A program made the position numbers and the translations under genes. Of a stretch of 64,000 nt of DNA, positions 10,813 to 21,092 are shown in pieces. This stretch comes from Wolfiporia cocos (taxonomy: Eukaryota > Basidiomycota > Agaricomycetes > Polyporales > Phaeolaceae), in NCBI GenBank assembly GCA_029448655.1, contig JACCLO010000031.1, positions 62,001 to 126,000 on the forward strand. The letters are read 5' to 3'. Numbering within the stretch: position 1 is the first letter of the stretch; each line of letters starts with the position of its first letter. The notes under the pieces are model-generated. The model ran no database searches. It was not told the DNA's origin and saw only the letters and a list, made by a program, of their open reading frames with translations.

Positions 10813-10860
10813 CTCCCCAACCTGAGTTGCCCGAGAAAATAGCCACGGACTGAAGTGGAT
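10813..10860 (-). pseudogene. small middle piece of the interrupted gene
   Basis: Lies between element A (CTCCC copy at 10813-10817) and the hAT MITE (8-bp AAGTGGAT copy at 10853-10860). In the minus-strand frame it joins the pieces at 12610-12857 and 147-418 without a stop. Confidence 0.55.
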
Positions 10861-12609
10861 TAGTGATGTGCCAGGCCCAGCCCAGCTCAAAAGCCCCGGC
10901 TTCGGCCCGGCTTGGATGGCCCATGGCTTTTCAAAACCTCAGGCCAGGCCCTCATTGACAGCTCACGGCTTGGCCCGGCCTAGGTCCCAGCTTGGCCGCG
11001 GCCTACCACTGCTAAGATAATCGTCACTTTAGCTTCAGAGCTTGAGATTCACCTTTGCCAAACCTTTCCCAGATGAAATAGAACCTTTAATCCTCCGATC
11101 TATAGTAGGATTAAGCATGAAATAATCATTCACTAGCGCAGCATTCAGTAGCGTGCCTGCCATATGGGGGATCATATAGGCGCCCAAAAGTGAGTGGCAG
11201 GCTTCAACGTTGAGGACTTGACTTTTCTGTAGTTTTAAATAAACAAGATAGGTGCACAATGATTGAGTTGAGCATATAACTGGCCTGTATGGGCTTATAT
11301 TGTGCCTGCCAGATATTGTAGCCATTAAGATCCCTAGGCCAGGGCTCAACAGCTTGGCCTGGCCTGGCCTGTATCTCAGGCCGGGCCCTGGGCCGTCTCT
11401 GTCACAAGCCAATTTCCAAGCCTAGTAGAACATCCTAGGTTGACACCCCACTCACGCCTCTTGCACGCTAAAGCACTCCATCCAAGCCCAGCTGGATACG
11501 TACGGCAATGCTAGTAGAAGCCCTCCGATACACAAGTCACTACGGGCACTAGCAGACCACCAGCAGTCCGAACCTTACACCAGTCCCAGTCCCCGGCAGT
11601 CAGTACAATACTGCCTAGTCCATACAACCTAGTCATGGGCCACCTCTAGGAACCACCAGCGTGGCTAGCACAGCAGTAACCCCAAGACAATCCAGGTTAC
11701 CAGCCATCGCACATACACTACACACTAACTAGAGGAATGACCTATATTATGCACGTGACCTAAACACTACGCCCAATGTCTCACATCTCTTACACCACAG
11801 ACACTCGCCATTACTGGCATAGACATTCCCCATTACAGGCAGGCCCCGACCTGTATAGACTTCTGCCCGTGGGATGGCAGCAATCCCATACAAGCACTAG
11901 ACCTATGCACCTACAGTCTACGAGTCTACGCCCTACGCCTTCCCTTCAGTACCGCAACCTCTGGGAACCCGGGCCGTGAACGATCGACCCTCAGTACCGT
12001 AACCTCGGGAACCTAGGCCACCAAAAGCACCTTCAGACCACATCTTGTCAAACCACGCCATTGGAATGGTGCACCCCCTGCCTGGGATGGCAGCACATGA
12101 CCTATGAGGAGCACTGGTCGTTATACCCTGATCGACGAAAACCACCGATCATTACACCCGATCGAAGCACTGATCACCACCGCCATTACTGGTATCACCC
12201 GATCGACAAGAACCACTGATCGTAACCCGATCGATTGGCAACCCCCCTGATCCAATCCCATCACACTACGTTGCTATGGACATCTCGCTACGTACCAGTG
12301 CTCCAATGCCATTACCGGCCCCATAGCTTAGACCAATTGTATACCAGCAAGTAGATGACCCCATAGTCACGCGAGCCCCCACATGTACAAACAGTAGTAA
12401 TATATAAGCCAGACAGTCTCGAGCATAAACCTCAGACTTGTCTTGGCCTCTTCTGGCTAGTAGTCCCAAATCAGGAAGGCACCTTTGTGTGAGCCCCCTT
12501 CCCCTGGTTGAGTGCTAGTTAGTAGCGTGTGTCAGTCTCAAGCCGTGCTGTAAAGCCCAGCTTGGCCCGGCCCAGCTCATGGCCCAAAGCTGGGCCTGGC
12601 ACATCACTA
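10861..12609. mobile_element. hAT-type MITE, copy 1 (interrupted by solo LTR I)
   Basis: Ends are TAGTGATGTGCCAGGCCCAGC and its inverted match GCTGGGCCTGGCACATCACTA, flanked by a perfect 8-bp duplication AAGTGGAT (10853-10860, 12610-12617). The 8-bp duplication and this kind of terminus are hAT hallmarks. Subterminal parts are rich in GGCCCAGC/GGCCCGGC repeats, and no transposase is encoded. Without the solo LTR (11400-12534) and one GTCTC copy the element is about 0.6 kb. Two relatives are at 14749-15374 and 50033-50876. Confidence 0.88.
11400..12534 (+). repeat. solo LTR I (1135 bp) inside MITE copy 1
   Basis: Begins TGTCACAAGCC, ends GTGTGTCA, and is flanked by GTCTC on both sides (11395-11399, 12535-12539). 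TATATAAG near 12400 is followed by a CTCGAG-to-CTCAG region typical of the local LTR promoters. U3 holds a run of degenerate repeats containing CCGATCGA and CACTGATC (about 12120-12240). No interior or second LTR is present, so it is the product of LTR-LTR recombination. Confidence 0.85.
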
Positions 12610-12963
12610 AAGTGGATGGGATGAAGGGTTAAGAAATCAAGAGCTGCTGATGGCAACGTGAGTATACGATTCCAATACAAGTCTTTGTCGATCAATCTGG
12701 GGATCCCTAGTCCTTTGACAAAACTCTCCAAAACCATGAAAGAGAAATTGTCCTGGCCATTCAGGATGACCTGGTTGGAATACAAGGGGCAGAGGAGTTG
12801 ATAGAAAAACCTCAATATGAACACATGTTCAGTGATGTAATTGAAGCGGCATGACATGACAGCAGAGGCATGATTGAAGTGATAAATATGAGTGAAGCTG
12901 CCCTGGCCATGTCATGGAGGGCATAAGCATACTGGGTGCCATGAGCAGAGAGGAGGTTGAGAG
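12610..12963 (-). pseudogene. upstream piece of the interrupted gene
   Basis: Two minus-strand frames (to 12857, and 12812-12963) together give a hydrophobic, protein-like sequence with Tyr, Phe and Leu (for example HGTQYAYALHDMARAA and NGQDNFSFMVLE). They overlap out of register near 12812-12857, suggesting an intron or a frameshift. LTR-like sequence starts at 12964 and truncates the 5' side. The function is not recognised. Confidence 0.55.
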
Positions 12964-13328
12964 TGTCACAGACTGCCTCGGGTAAGGCTCTTATAGATAT
13001 CACATGACTTGTTATTGTTTGTCTTAGGTTTGATAAGGTTTAGCTAGAATTCCCTGATACCTTAACAGTCATGCGCCCATACTTACAGTAGTGCCACCCA
13101 TGTGACTCACCTTAGGTAGTGCACAGGCCACCTCTTTAGGGTAGACACAGTGTGTCCCCCTGTATGTACATATAGCGCGAGCTGAGGTCTTACAACCTCA
13201 GTTCTACTATTCTTGGCAACCAGGTCAATCCTCACTACCTCTGCGTGTGCGCCCGCCTGCGTCTTGGCAACACTACTATTCTATACTCGCTAGTCTGTGG
13301 TGCAAGACTGCACATACCGCTGTTGTCA
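12964..13328 (+). repeat. LTR L, probable solo LTR
   Basis: Begins TGTCACAG and ends TTGTCA. It contains a TATA-like TACATATAG (about 13168) and a perfect dyad with arms CTGAGGT and ACCTCAG and core CTTACA (13182-13201). The flanks GAGAG and GAAAA do not match exactly, so the target duplication is lost or the ends are off by a few bases. Confidence 0.6.
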
Positions 13329-14284
13329 GAAAAATATTTTCTCTCGGGTTCTCCGGGCAGGTCTGGATGTGCCGAGATAGGCGAGGTGTTCGAGGGGTTG
13401 ATGTCGAGTAGTTTTACCGGTTGAACGTAGCCTGTAGCGATTTAGAACTGCGGCGGTGCGTCGAATAAAGTGGAAATAATAGACATTGACTCGAAAATGT
13501 TTGTGACCGATTTCCTAAGTCCTAAGCGTACGCCTCGAGCGCAGCCCTTCGTCTGACTTCGTCTGGGTGGAATTCGATGATTTGCTCGTATCTACACATC
13601 GCCTAAATACATGGAGAGCCACGAAATTTTCTACAACATTTTAAGTGTCCTAAAATTTCGAGTGTGCACCCTACAAGCTAGACAATCCAGAGACGAACCC
13701 TGAGATGGTGAAGACTGTCCTGAAACACAAGCAAATTATTTTATGAGACCGATCACCTGTAGATCTAGGGTGGTGCACCGAGGTTGGAGAGAAAAGACAT
13801 GGAAAAAGCTATAGGAAGGCAGTTGGGGTTGGGCCAGACCTGGCTAGGCTAGAGAGCCTAGGGAAGCGTCAGATGGCACCTGTTTTGACTGGATGAGCAG
13901 CCAGATAGTGCCCGCAGGGCTTTTGCGACATTTCAGATTGTGCATGAGCCAGCGAAGGTTCACTGTACGAGTATGATCGAGGCCGATCATGATCGGTCAA
14001 GCTGTGGCTGAACTACCTCAGATGGGCATTCTGCCTACCAGCTGGCTTTCTGTGGTGTGTTCTGTGTCGTTTTGGTGTGTGTTTGATCGTGCCCTGGTAT
14101 TCTTACATGTGTCTAAAGTCTATGGCACATTTATATTGCAGCCGCAGCCACGCGCGAGCTGGAACGGCCAAAGACAATCGAGGCAGGGCACCGGCCGTGC
14201 GGGCCGTCTGGTCCCTTGGGGACACCTGTTCCTGGCCGTGCATGGCATCCCGTGCATGGTCCAGGAGCGCCATCCCTTCAGATA
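13329..14284. other. no recognisable gene
   Basis: Intermediate GC and many stops. One inverted repeat is visible (CGAAATTTT near 13620 with AAAATTTCG near 13653). Short frames from 13989 on show no family motif. Confidence 0.5.
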
Positions 14285-14475
14285 TGAAGCTTATTGAGGA
14301 GGAGCTGGACTATAGGTATCAAGTTGCTGAGGATGAAGTGGACGAGCAGTGTGAAGATGAAGAGGGAAACAGGGCAGAAAATTATAAAGACAAGGATGGG
14401 GATTTGGGTCTGGATGAGGACAGAGTTGACAATCTGGATGACCTGCTCAGCAAGAATGGCTTTGCACCACTTTGA
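14285..14475 (+). CDS. acidic C-terminal protein fragment
   Basis: An open frame from ATG 14285 to TGA 14475 is strongly acidic (Glu/Asp runs) and ends LLSKNGFAPL. The frame is open further upstream (from about 14077), but that part looks random. It could be the last exon of a gene whose other exons are not evident. MITE copy 2 lies about 270 bp downstream. No family assigned. Confidence 0.35.
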
Positions 14476-14748
14476 GCAATATACACAGCTTCTCAGATGT
14501 GCTCAGATTTTTGTAGTTTGAGCATTCTCAACATCATGTATACCACTTATTTTGTACATTGTGATTCTACATGATGGTTCTGAGGCCTCTAGGTGTGCAC
14601 CACATTGTGTGGCATATGCCACAGGCTATAGTATATCCACATAGGTAAGCTGCAACAGCACTTTGCAATTCATATGCCAGCCTGACTACCAAACAACAAT
14701 TCTATACCAGTCTGATGATTAGTTTCCCAGTCACACATTGAATTTGAC
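14476..14748. other. AT-rich intergenic stretch
   Basis: No gene, repeat end or structured element recognised between the acidic frame and the MITE. Confidence 0.4.
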
Positions 14749-15374
14749 TAGTGATGTGCAGGCCCAGCCCAGCCCAAAAGCCCTGGCTTTGATGGCCCAC
14801 CGCTTTTCAAAACCTCAGGCCGGGCCCTCACTGACAGCTCACAGCTTGGCCCAGCCTGGGCCAGGGCCAAGCTGGGGCCTACCACTGCTAGGATAGTCAT
14901 CACTATAGCCTTGAAAGTTTGAAATACACCATTTTCAATTGTTCCTTGATGAAAAGGAACATTGAGGCCTACAAATTATAGTGGTATTAAGTGTCAAAAT
15001 AACCTTCCACCAGCATGGCATTCAGTAGTGCACCTGCCATATGGGGTATTGTATAGGTGCCCAATGGTGAGTGGCAGGCTTCAACATTAAGGACATGACT
15101 TATTGGCTTTTTATGTAGTCTGAAATGAACAGCATATAATACTATAGTTTAGTTAAGCATACTACTATCCTGTACAATCTTATATTGTAGTTGCCAGACA
15201 TTGTAGCCATTAAGGTCACCAGGCTGGGGCTCAACAGCTCAGCCTGGCTCAGCCTGAGATACAAGCTGGGCCCTGGGCCATCTCAAGCCATGTTGTAAAG
15301 CCTAGCTCACCCCAGCCCAAGTAGGGCTTGGCCCAGCTTGGCTCTGGCCTCAAGCCAGGCCTGGCACATCACCT
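14749..15374. mobile_element. hAT-type MITE, copy 2 (uninterrupted, 626 bp)
   Basis: Starts TAGTGATGTGCAGGCCCAGC and ends GGCCTGGCACATCACCT. It is flanked by AATTTGAC (14741-14748) and AGTTTGAC (15375-15382), an 8-bp duplication with one mismatch. The interior matches copies 1 and 3 (for example CATATGGGGTATTGTATAGG and the TTGTAGCCATTAAG region). It shows the undisturbed length of the family. Confidence 0.85.
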
Positions 15375-15382
15375 AGTTTGAC

Positions 15383-15632
15383 TGACATTGATAAGATACC
15401 TTCAGAGTGGCGATTGAATGCTACTCTGCTGTTGATATTATCAGCACTTATCTACAGAGATCAGATCCTTCCTTGATTGGCAAGTACCTCCAGCACTGCT
15501 CCAGCACTGGTAAGTCATCTCTGTCAGGAATTAGAACCAGTTGTAATCACTTCAAATCAGTTCACACCTCATACAGTTCAATCCAAAGACAAACCAGTTC
15601 TACCCAAATCCTATAACCACCCCACATTAATG
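15383..15632. other. no recognisable gene
   Basis: Short frames only, no repeat boundary seen. Ends at the TGTCAC start of LTR K. Confidence 0.4.
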
Positions 15633-16251
15633 TGTCACAAGAAATTGTGGCGTCATTTTCCCCATTTTTCCATGTTTTTATGCCAAAATGCTGGTTTTTA
15701 GCCGCTCGTAGGACAGCACGTGCATAGGTAGATAAATGCTTTATCTTATCTAGCTACATCACGGTCTTTCGTCATCACTAGGTAACAACGTCACCTTGTA
15801 TTGTAGCACATGACTTGACTGCACACAGACCACACCTTTAGGGCAAGGCAGTTAGGTAGTTAGGGAGTTGCTGCATGTATATATACTTGGTGACGTCTGA
15901 GGTACTCCTCAGACTTAGTATCTCAGCCTAGGGGGTGTGTCCCCTGGCAACCTCTCAAAACCCTCTGCTGCCTGGCTTGAGTGTAACAGCGAACTGCATT
16001 AGCAACAAGCCCGCTGCTCTCTCCTTGAGGGTGGGGGCCTCTTTCAATATTATTCTTGCTTCACTCTCTGCTCGCTAGTCTGGGGGCATTGTGGTACACT
16101 CATGGGTTGTGACCTCAGGCATTCGGTGAGGCATCTCAATAGATGCAGCCTCCTGTTCTCCCCTTACGAGGATGGGGGCCCTGTAGGGCGGATATATAGG
16201 ATATATAGGGGTTCCCCCGCTTAGGCAGGTAGCATGGTGGTTACCGTGTCA
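15633..16251 (+). repeat. LTR K (J family)
   Basis: Begins TGTCACAAG and ends CCGTGTCA, about 619 bp. It is clearly homologous to solo LTR J (33804-34406) through GCATAGGTAGATAA, a TATATATA box (about 15877-15885), a perfect dyad with arms GTCTGAGG and CCTCAGAC (15895-15914), and the CTAGTCTGGGGGCAT region. Flanks TAATG and TATCA do not match, so it is a solo LTR with lost flanks or a remnant of a larger element. Confidence 0.7.
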
Positions 16252-16356
16252 TATCACAACATCTCAGAAGCCCAAGAAACTGTTCTAATACTCCCAACAA
16301 AACAAAGCTACCACAAGGCAATATCTAAACATAAGGTTTATCAAATTCCTGATCTA

Positions 16357-16689
16357 TGTCACAGATCTGGGACATTCTACGAATTTTTCTATATTTTTAC
16401 CTATTTTTCTGGCATTTCTACGAGCTTATTTACACTTACACTTGTAACCGCCCATAGACACGTCCATGTACACAAACAACACATACATAACATGCATGTC
16501 CAAACTAGTTACTCAGCGGACTAGTTCTCCGAAGTCACACCCCTTAGTAATATCCCAATACCAGGCTATGTCACTAGGGATGACATGGAATACCGTGTGT
16601 ATCATGCAATGGGGAATACCCCCCTAATATAACCCTATACTCCTGATGAGGAGGAGCAGGCTATGTCCTGCCTATAAGATGCAGGTCAC
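16357..16689 (+). repeat. 5' part of a D-family LTR
   Basis: Starts TGTCACAGATCTGGGACAT and follows the minus-strand sequence of the element D LTR (36296 leftward) for about 180 bp (TTTTTACCTATTT, then GTACACAAACAACAC, then ACTCAGCGGACTA and ATATCCC.ATACC). It then diverges. Its 3' end is not visible, and element H is inserted just beyond. It may be a remnant of the lost 5' LTR region of element C, but the C 3' LTR is of another family. Confidence 0.5.
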
Positions 16690-16695
16690 CATGCA

Positions 16696-17654
16696 TGTCA
16701 TAAGTCTCAGTGGTCGAGTATGACACGGATAACTTATCACAAGACGCGCTGCGGACCCAATGCAACGTGCTTATGAGTGGCATAATAGCCACTCCCCCAA
16801 AAGGGCTACGATAACAGCTCATGCTGCTATCGAGGGTCCAGCTATATCTGCAGTTCATATTCCCACGCTCGGCGCCTATTAGACACTCTATGGTGTAGGC
16901 CATGTATGCCGGCGCCACGTACGGGTAATGTACCCTAGTTATTGCTCCGTAACGTCTATGATATTATGCTTTCGCATTATCTGTGACATTACCCCCACTT
17001 CAAGGATTAACCGTCTCTGGTTAAGGAGATAACTTAGGCTGCATCAAGCCGCCCCCGGTACTAAGTATCACTTCTACTATGCTTTGTCATTGTGCCTGGT
17101 GAAGGGTACCCCCAATCCCTTATACCATTTGGCTTATGACGTGTGTGCCAACCTCTTGAAGGCCCGACTTACACCCTGGATTTTGGGTGCGGGTTAAGGC
17201 TATTTAATAGTAGTTTTTACCACGCAAGCTTTGACCAATCTTATCCCCTGATACCTTACGGTTATAGAGGGGCCCCATGATACAGGGGGTCACGTGGTGG
17301 GTACTTTTCCCTCAGCCGCCAGTGGTTCGGAAGCGCCCCAGGCAGTGGAAATATTTGCCACCACCCAGGTTCGAACCGGCGACCGGGTGAGCTGTTATTA
17401 TATCACAAGACGCGCTGCGGACCCAATGCAACGTGCTTATGAGTGGCATAATAGCCACTCCCCCAAAAGGGCTACGATAACAGCTCATGCTGCTATCGAG
17501 GGTCCAGCTATATCTGCAGTTCATATTCCCACGCTCGGCGCCTATTAGACACTCTATGGTGTAGGCCATGTATGCCGGCGCCACGTACGGGTAATGTACC
17601 CTAGTTATTGCTCCGTAACGTCTATGATATTATGCTTTCGCATTATCTGTGACA
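16696..17654 (-). mobile_element. element H: miniature LTR element (TRIM-like)
   Basis: Near-identical direct repeats of about 254 bp (16734-16988 and 17402-17654) surround about 410 bp without coding capacity. On the minus strand the repeats begin TGTCACAGATAATG. The base run next to the left one (GAAGTGGGGGTAA, 17001-16989) is a polypurine tract, so the left repeat is the 3' LTR. The whole is flanked by CATGCA on both sides (16690-16695, 17655-17660). The first 38 bp of the left LTR are not matched in the right one, so that boundary is uncertain. Related short LTRs are at 31916-32139 and 50261-50501. Confidence 0.7.
17340..17400 (-). other. tRNA-3'-half-like sequence next to the H 5' LTR
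   Basis: On the minus strand an ATAATAACAGCTCACC segment is followed by GGTCGCCGGTTCGAACC, which has the exact look of a variable loop plus T-arm (B box GGTTCGAACC). No 5' half or acceptor stem could be paired, so it is not a complete tRNA gene. It may be a captured tRNA half or a SINE-like remnant. Confidence 0.4.
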
Positions 17655-18046
17655 CATGCAAGAGCTGCGGCCGGAAGGACTGCACAAACATGGAGGGGTG
17701 ATGCAATTGGAGGGTGCCAGCATCCAAGGTGGACAATAAGGGGGCTCAGAAATCTACTAGCGGCAACCCCCCCACACCTCATGGCAAAGGTCACATGGTC
17801 CAGGTCACCACAACAGAGATGTGGATCCCAGATGACAGTGACAACTCCATGGGCAACTCCACCGCCCATTCATCCGTGCGCATCACGGAGGTAGAGGAAC
17901 CACTGGCCAGTACACCGGCTCCATCAACAGCCCCAATTGGTCAGCCACCGAATTGGGGCACTACCATTATCCCATGGCATTCAGTTGCCCAGAAAACTCC
18001 TGACCATCCAGCTAGCGAGTCGAATTTTCGCCTTCAGCACATGTGA
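17655..18046 (+). pseudogene. gag-end / pol-start remnant of element C
   Basis: A short CXXC-containing peptide (CKSCGRKDC) just after element H looks like the start of a Gag zinc knuckle. A frame from 17714 to 18046 then gives a Pro/Ser/Thr-rich linker of the kind that precedes protease in element D. The protease frame starts at about 18043. Confidence 0.5.
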
Positions 18047-19983
18047 ATCCTTGCCTATGTGTGCTGTGTACTAGTATAGTTGCCTGTACTGCTGACCTGC
18101 TTGTAAAAAATTGTGAAAATTTATATCACTATTACAAGAATCATGCATGTGATAAGTCCCGATCTTTCCAGATCTGGGTTGACTTGTGGGTCTATGGTCA
18201 GAAAGTGCAAGGCTTGGCTTTAATCGATAGTGGAGCAACGTTATCAGTCATCAACTCAGACTTTGTTGACAAACATCGTCTAGTCACCCACGATAAGAAA
18301 GACCCTTTTTGGATTCATAATGCAGATGGATCATACAACAAAAATGGTCTCATCAATAAGTCAGTTAAAGGATTCATGCAACATGGCGAGCACAAGGAAA
18401 AGGTATTCCTTACCATCATGAAAATCCACAACCACGACCTTATCCTAGGATATGACTGGTTAATTAAACATAACCCCACTATGGACTGGAACTCTGGCAG
18501 TCTGGTATATCGATGTGGGTCTGCATGCCCAGAAGCCTCAGAATCGTCCCCTGATTCGGAAGAAGTTGCACCCGATGACGAAGAGGACAATAATAACATC
18601 AGCAACATTTGGGATTCTGCGCTAGACACGATTGGAGATGGAAACCCTGATGATCCATTTATCAAGTGGATCGGTACCCTGTCCAATGAGGAATTGGGAC
18701 TCCTCATGGGAATGGTAGGAGAAATCCACCAGAACAGACCAGAAGCTGCAACCGAAAAATGGAAGCAGCTTGTGCCTAAGGAATATTGGGAATTCGGCCC
18801 AATGGTATTTTCGCAAAAAGCATCCGAAAGGATGCCAACACGTAAGCCATATGATCATGCCATCAATTTAATCGAAGGCACTCCATTGCCAACACTGGCC
18901 AAACCATATTCCCTCTTGCCAAAGGAAGAAAATTCCCTCCGTGACTGGATCGCTGAAGAAAAGCGAAAAGGCTACATCTGAGATTCAAGCTCCCCTATGG
19001 CCAGCCCAGTATTTTTCGTTGCCAAGAAAGATGGAACCTTGTGCATGGTAATCAATTACAGGAAGCTGAACGAAATAACTGTGGATAACAAGTACCCTAT
19101 ACCCCAGATATCGGACCTTATCAACCAACTCTCAGGTGCATCGATCTTTACTAAGATCGACCTGAGATGGGGTTACAACAACGTCCGTATCAAGGAAGGT
19201 GATGAATGGAAAACAGCATTCATTACTAAACAGGGGTTGTACGAAGCCATGGTTATGTATTTCGGTTTCAAGAACGTGCCAGGGACTTTCCAAGCAATGA
19301 TGAACGACGTCCTAAAGGATTTCATTGCCACCGGAAAAGTCATAGTCTATCTGGACGACATACTGATCTTTGGCAACGACTTAGCGGAACACCGCAAAAT
19401 CACCAAGGCAGTCCTGAAAAGGCTGCGGGACAATGATCTATATGCCAAACCCGAGAAATGCTTCTTTGAAAAAAGTAGCATCGACTATTTGGGTATGATA
19501 ATTTCTAAGGGCAGAGTCGAAATGGACCCCTCGAAACTATCAGGAGTATTAGATTGGCTGACCCCAACCAAGGTGAAGGAAGTTCAAGCCTTTTTAGGCT
19601 TTGCGAACTTCTATCGGCGGTTTATTCAGGACTTCTTGAAAATTGTGAAACCCCTGACAACACTCATGAAGAAGTCGGAGAAATGGCATTGGGATGAAGC
19701 ACAGGAAGAAGCTTTCCAAAAGCTCAAGGCGGCCTTTACAACTGCCCCCATCTTACATATTCCGGACAAAATTCAGAAATTCCGTATAGAAGCCAACACA
19801 TCAGACTTTGCGACTGGAGCAGTCCTAACGCAATGGTCACCAGATAGTTGGAAATGGAATCCTTGCGCCTTCTATTCCACAGGCATGACTGCCCCGGAAC
19901 GGAACTACAAAATTTATGACAAAGAGATGCTAGCCATAATTCGAGCATTAGAAGAATGGCAACATTATCTCGAAGGTCACCCG
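18043..19983 (+). pseudogene. pol: Pol of element C, part 1: protease, RT, start of RNase H
   Basis: Protease LIDSGATLSVI; RT with KIDLRWGYNN and VYLDDILIFG; RNase H begins FRIEANTSDFATG. An in-frame TGA at 18979-18981 (GYI-stop-DSSSPMASP) stands where element D has the corresponding GYIRHSKSP, so the ancestral codon was probably CGA. The first catalytic Asp of RNase H, present as EADSSD in element D, is Asn here (EANTSD). Both changes are C-to-T or G-to-A transitions. Element E is inserted after codon CCG at 19983. Confidence 0.9.
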
Positions 19984-21077
19984 TGACACAGATGGCTCTG
20001 TGGGACTCACCAAGCCAGTATCCTGCGATGAACTAGGCGACTTAGGTGAGGAAGAGGTTATCAGACGCAGTAGGAGGTAGGAGGTTCTTCTACGGCGTAC
20101 GCCGAGAAGAATAGAACTGAAGTTAAAGAGCGCTTGGCTCCTACTTATATACATTGTGTCGGGAGGGCACGTGCTACTAGCTAGCGGTTGCCTTACCGGG
20201 TTATGTGGCTTTGCCAAGTGGCGAAGCTTTATCTTATCTGATGTTTAGTTACTCTATCTAGAATGGCCGTGGAAGGCCCTAATGGCCGACCCAATCGTAA
20301 TAGAGGGATTATGTCTTATCTGTGATACTAACGCGGGCGCAGCCCGGGTATAGGTGAAGCCGGTTGCCGGATACCTTGCGGCATAATGGCGATTGGCCGT
20401 GCTTCGTTGGATGACCAAGGCGAGACGCCGAGGTCGTTATGCCATTGGACGGGTAGTACCGTGGCATGTGTTACAGCCCGGTCCGGATGGTTACCGGGGC
20501 ATGTATTGGTCTTAGCCGTGAGGCGAGGACCGGTGTTTGGGCAGCGCCGTGATGGCAGAAGCCCGGGACTTGGAGAACGCCGAGTCCGTGAGATGGCCGA
20601 GAAGGCCGAGCCTATAGCGATATTGCCTTGATGCTAATATAGTGCTATTTGGCCGTGTTGCCATTATTATGCGAAGGCGTGGCGCGCCTGAGGTGCCATT
20701 GTGATCAAGGATCTTATGGCGGTGGGAAGCCGGGAAGGCCGACCCAATAGTACAAGGCCGCGAGGCACTGTTTGTACATGTGGACATTATTATGCGAGCG
20801 TGCCGCGCTCGGCCTATCATTATGATCTACGATCTATGACGTGGCTGGTCTTGCTCTGACGGGCGAGACCTTTATGACGTAGCTGTAACTATGCTATTGG
20901 ACCGGAAGGTGCCGTAGCGTTATGTATGCTGGTCATGTGGTGATAAGCCCAGTTAAGAGCTTGTCGTGGTGGCAATGGGAGTTAACCCGTAGATAACTTG
21001 TAGTTAGACGTATAAATCCCAGGTAAATTGCTATAATCGTAGGAAAAATGCTGTAAGCCCCAGATAAATCTGTGACA
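19984..21077 (-). repeat. 3' LTR of element E
   Basis: 1094 bp, identical to 24943-26036. U3 contains several GGCCG-rich near-repeats (for example AAGGCCGACCCAATAG) and short frames that recur in both LTRs and are not genes. Confidence 0.92.
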
Positions 21078-21092
21078 TTACCCCCGCTTTAG
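21078..21092 (-). other. polypurine tract of element E
   Basis: On the minus strand AAAGCGGGGGTAA abuts the 3' LTR. The same GGGGGTAA ending precedes the LTRs of C, D, H and B. Confidence 0.7.

Noticed and set aside
17340..17400. Complete tRNA gene
   Set aside because: Only the T-arm half is convincing. No acceptor stem or D-arm could be paired.
20386..20820. Frames of 81 and 102 codons repeated at 25345-25779
   Set aside because: They lie in the U3 of the two identical E LTRs, so repetition is not evidence of coding.
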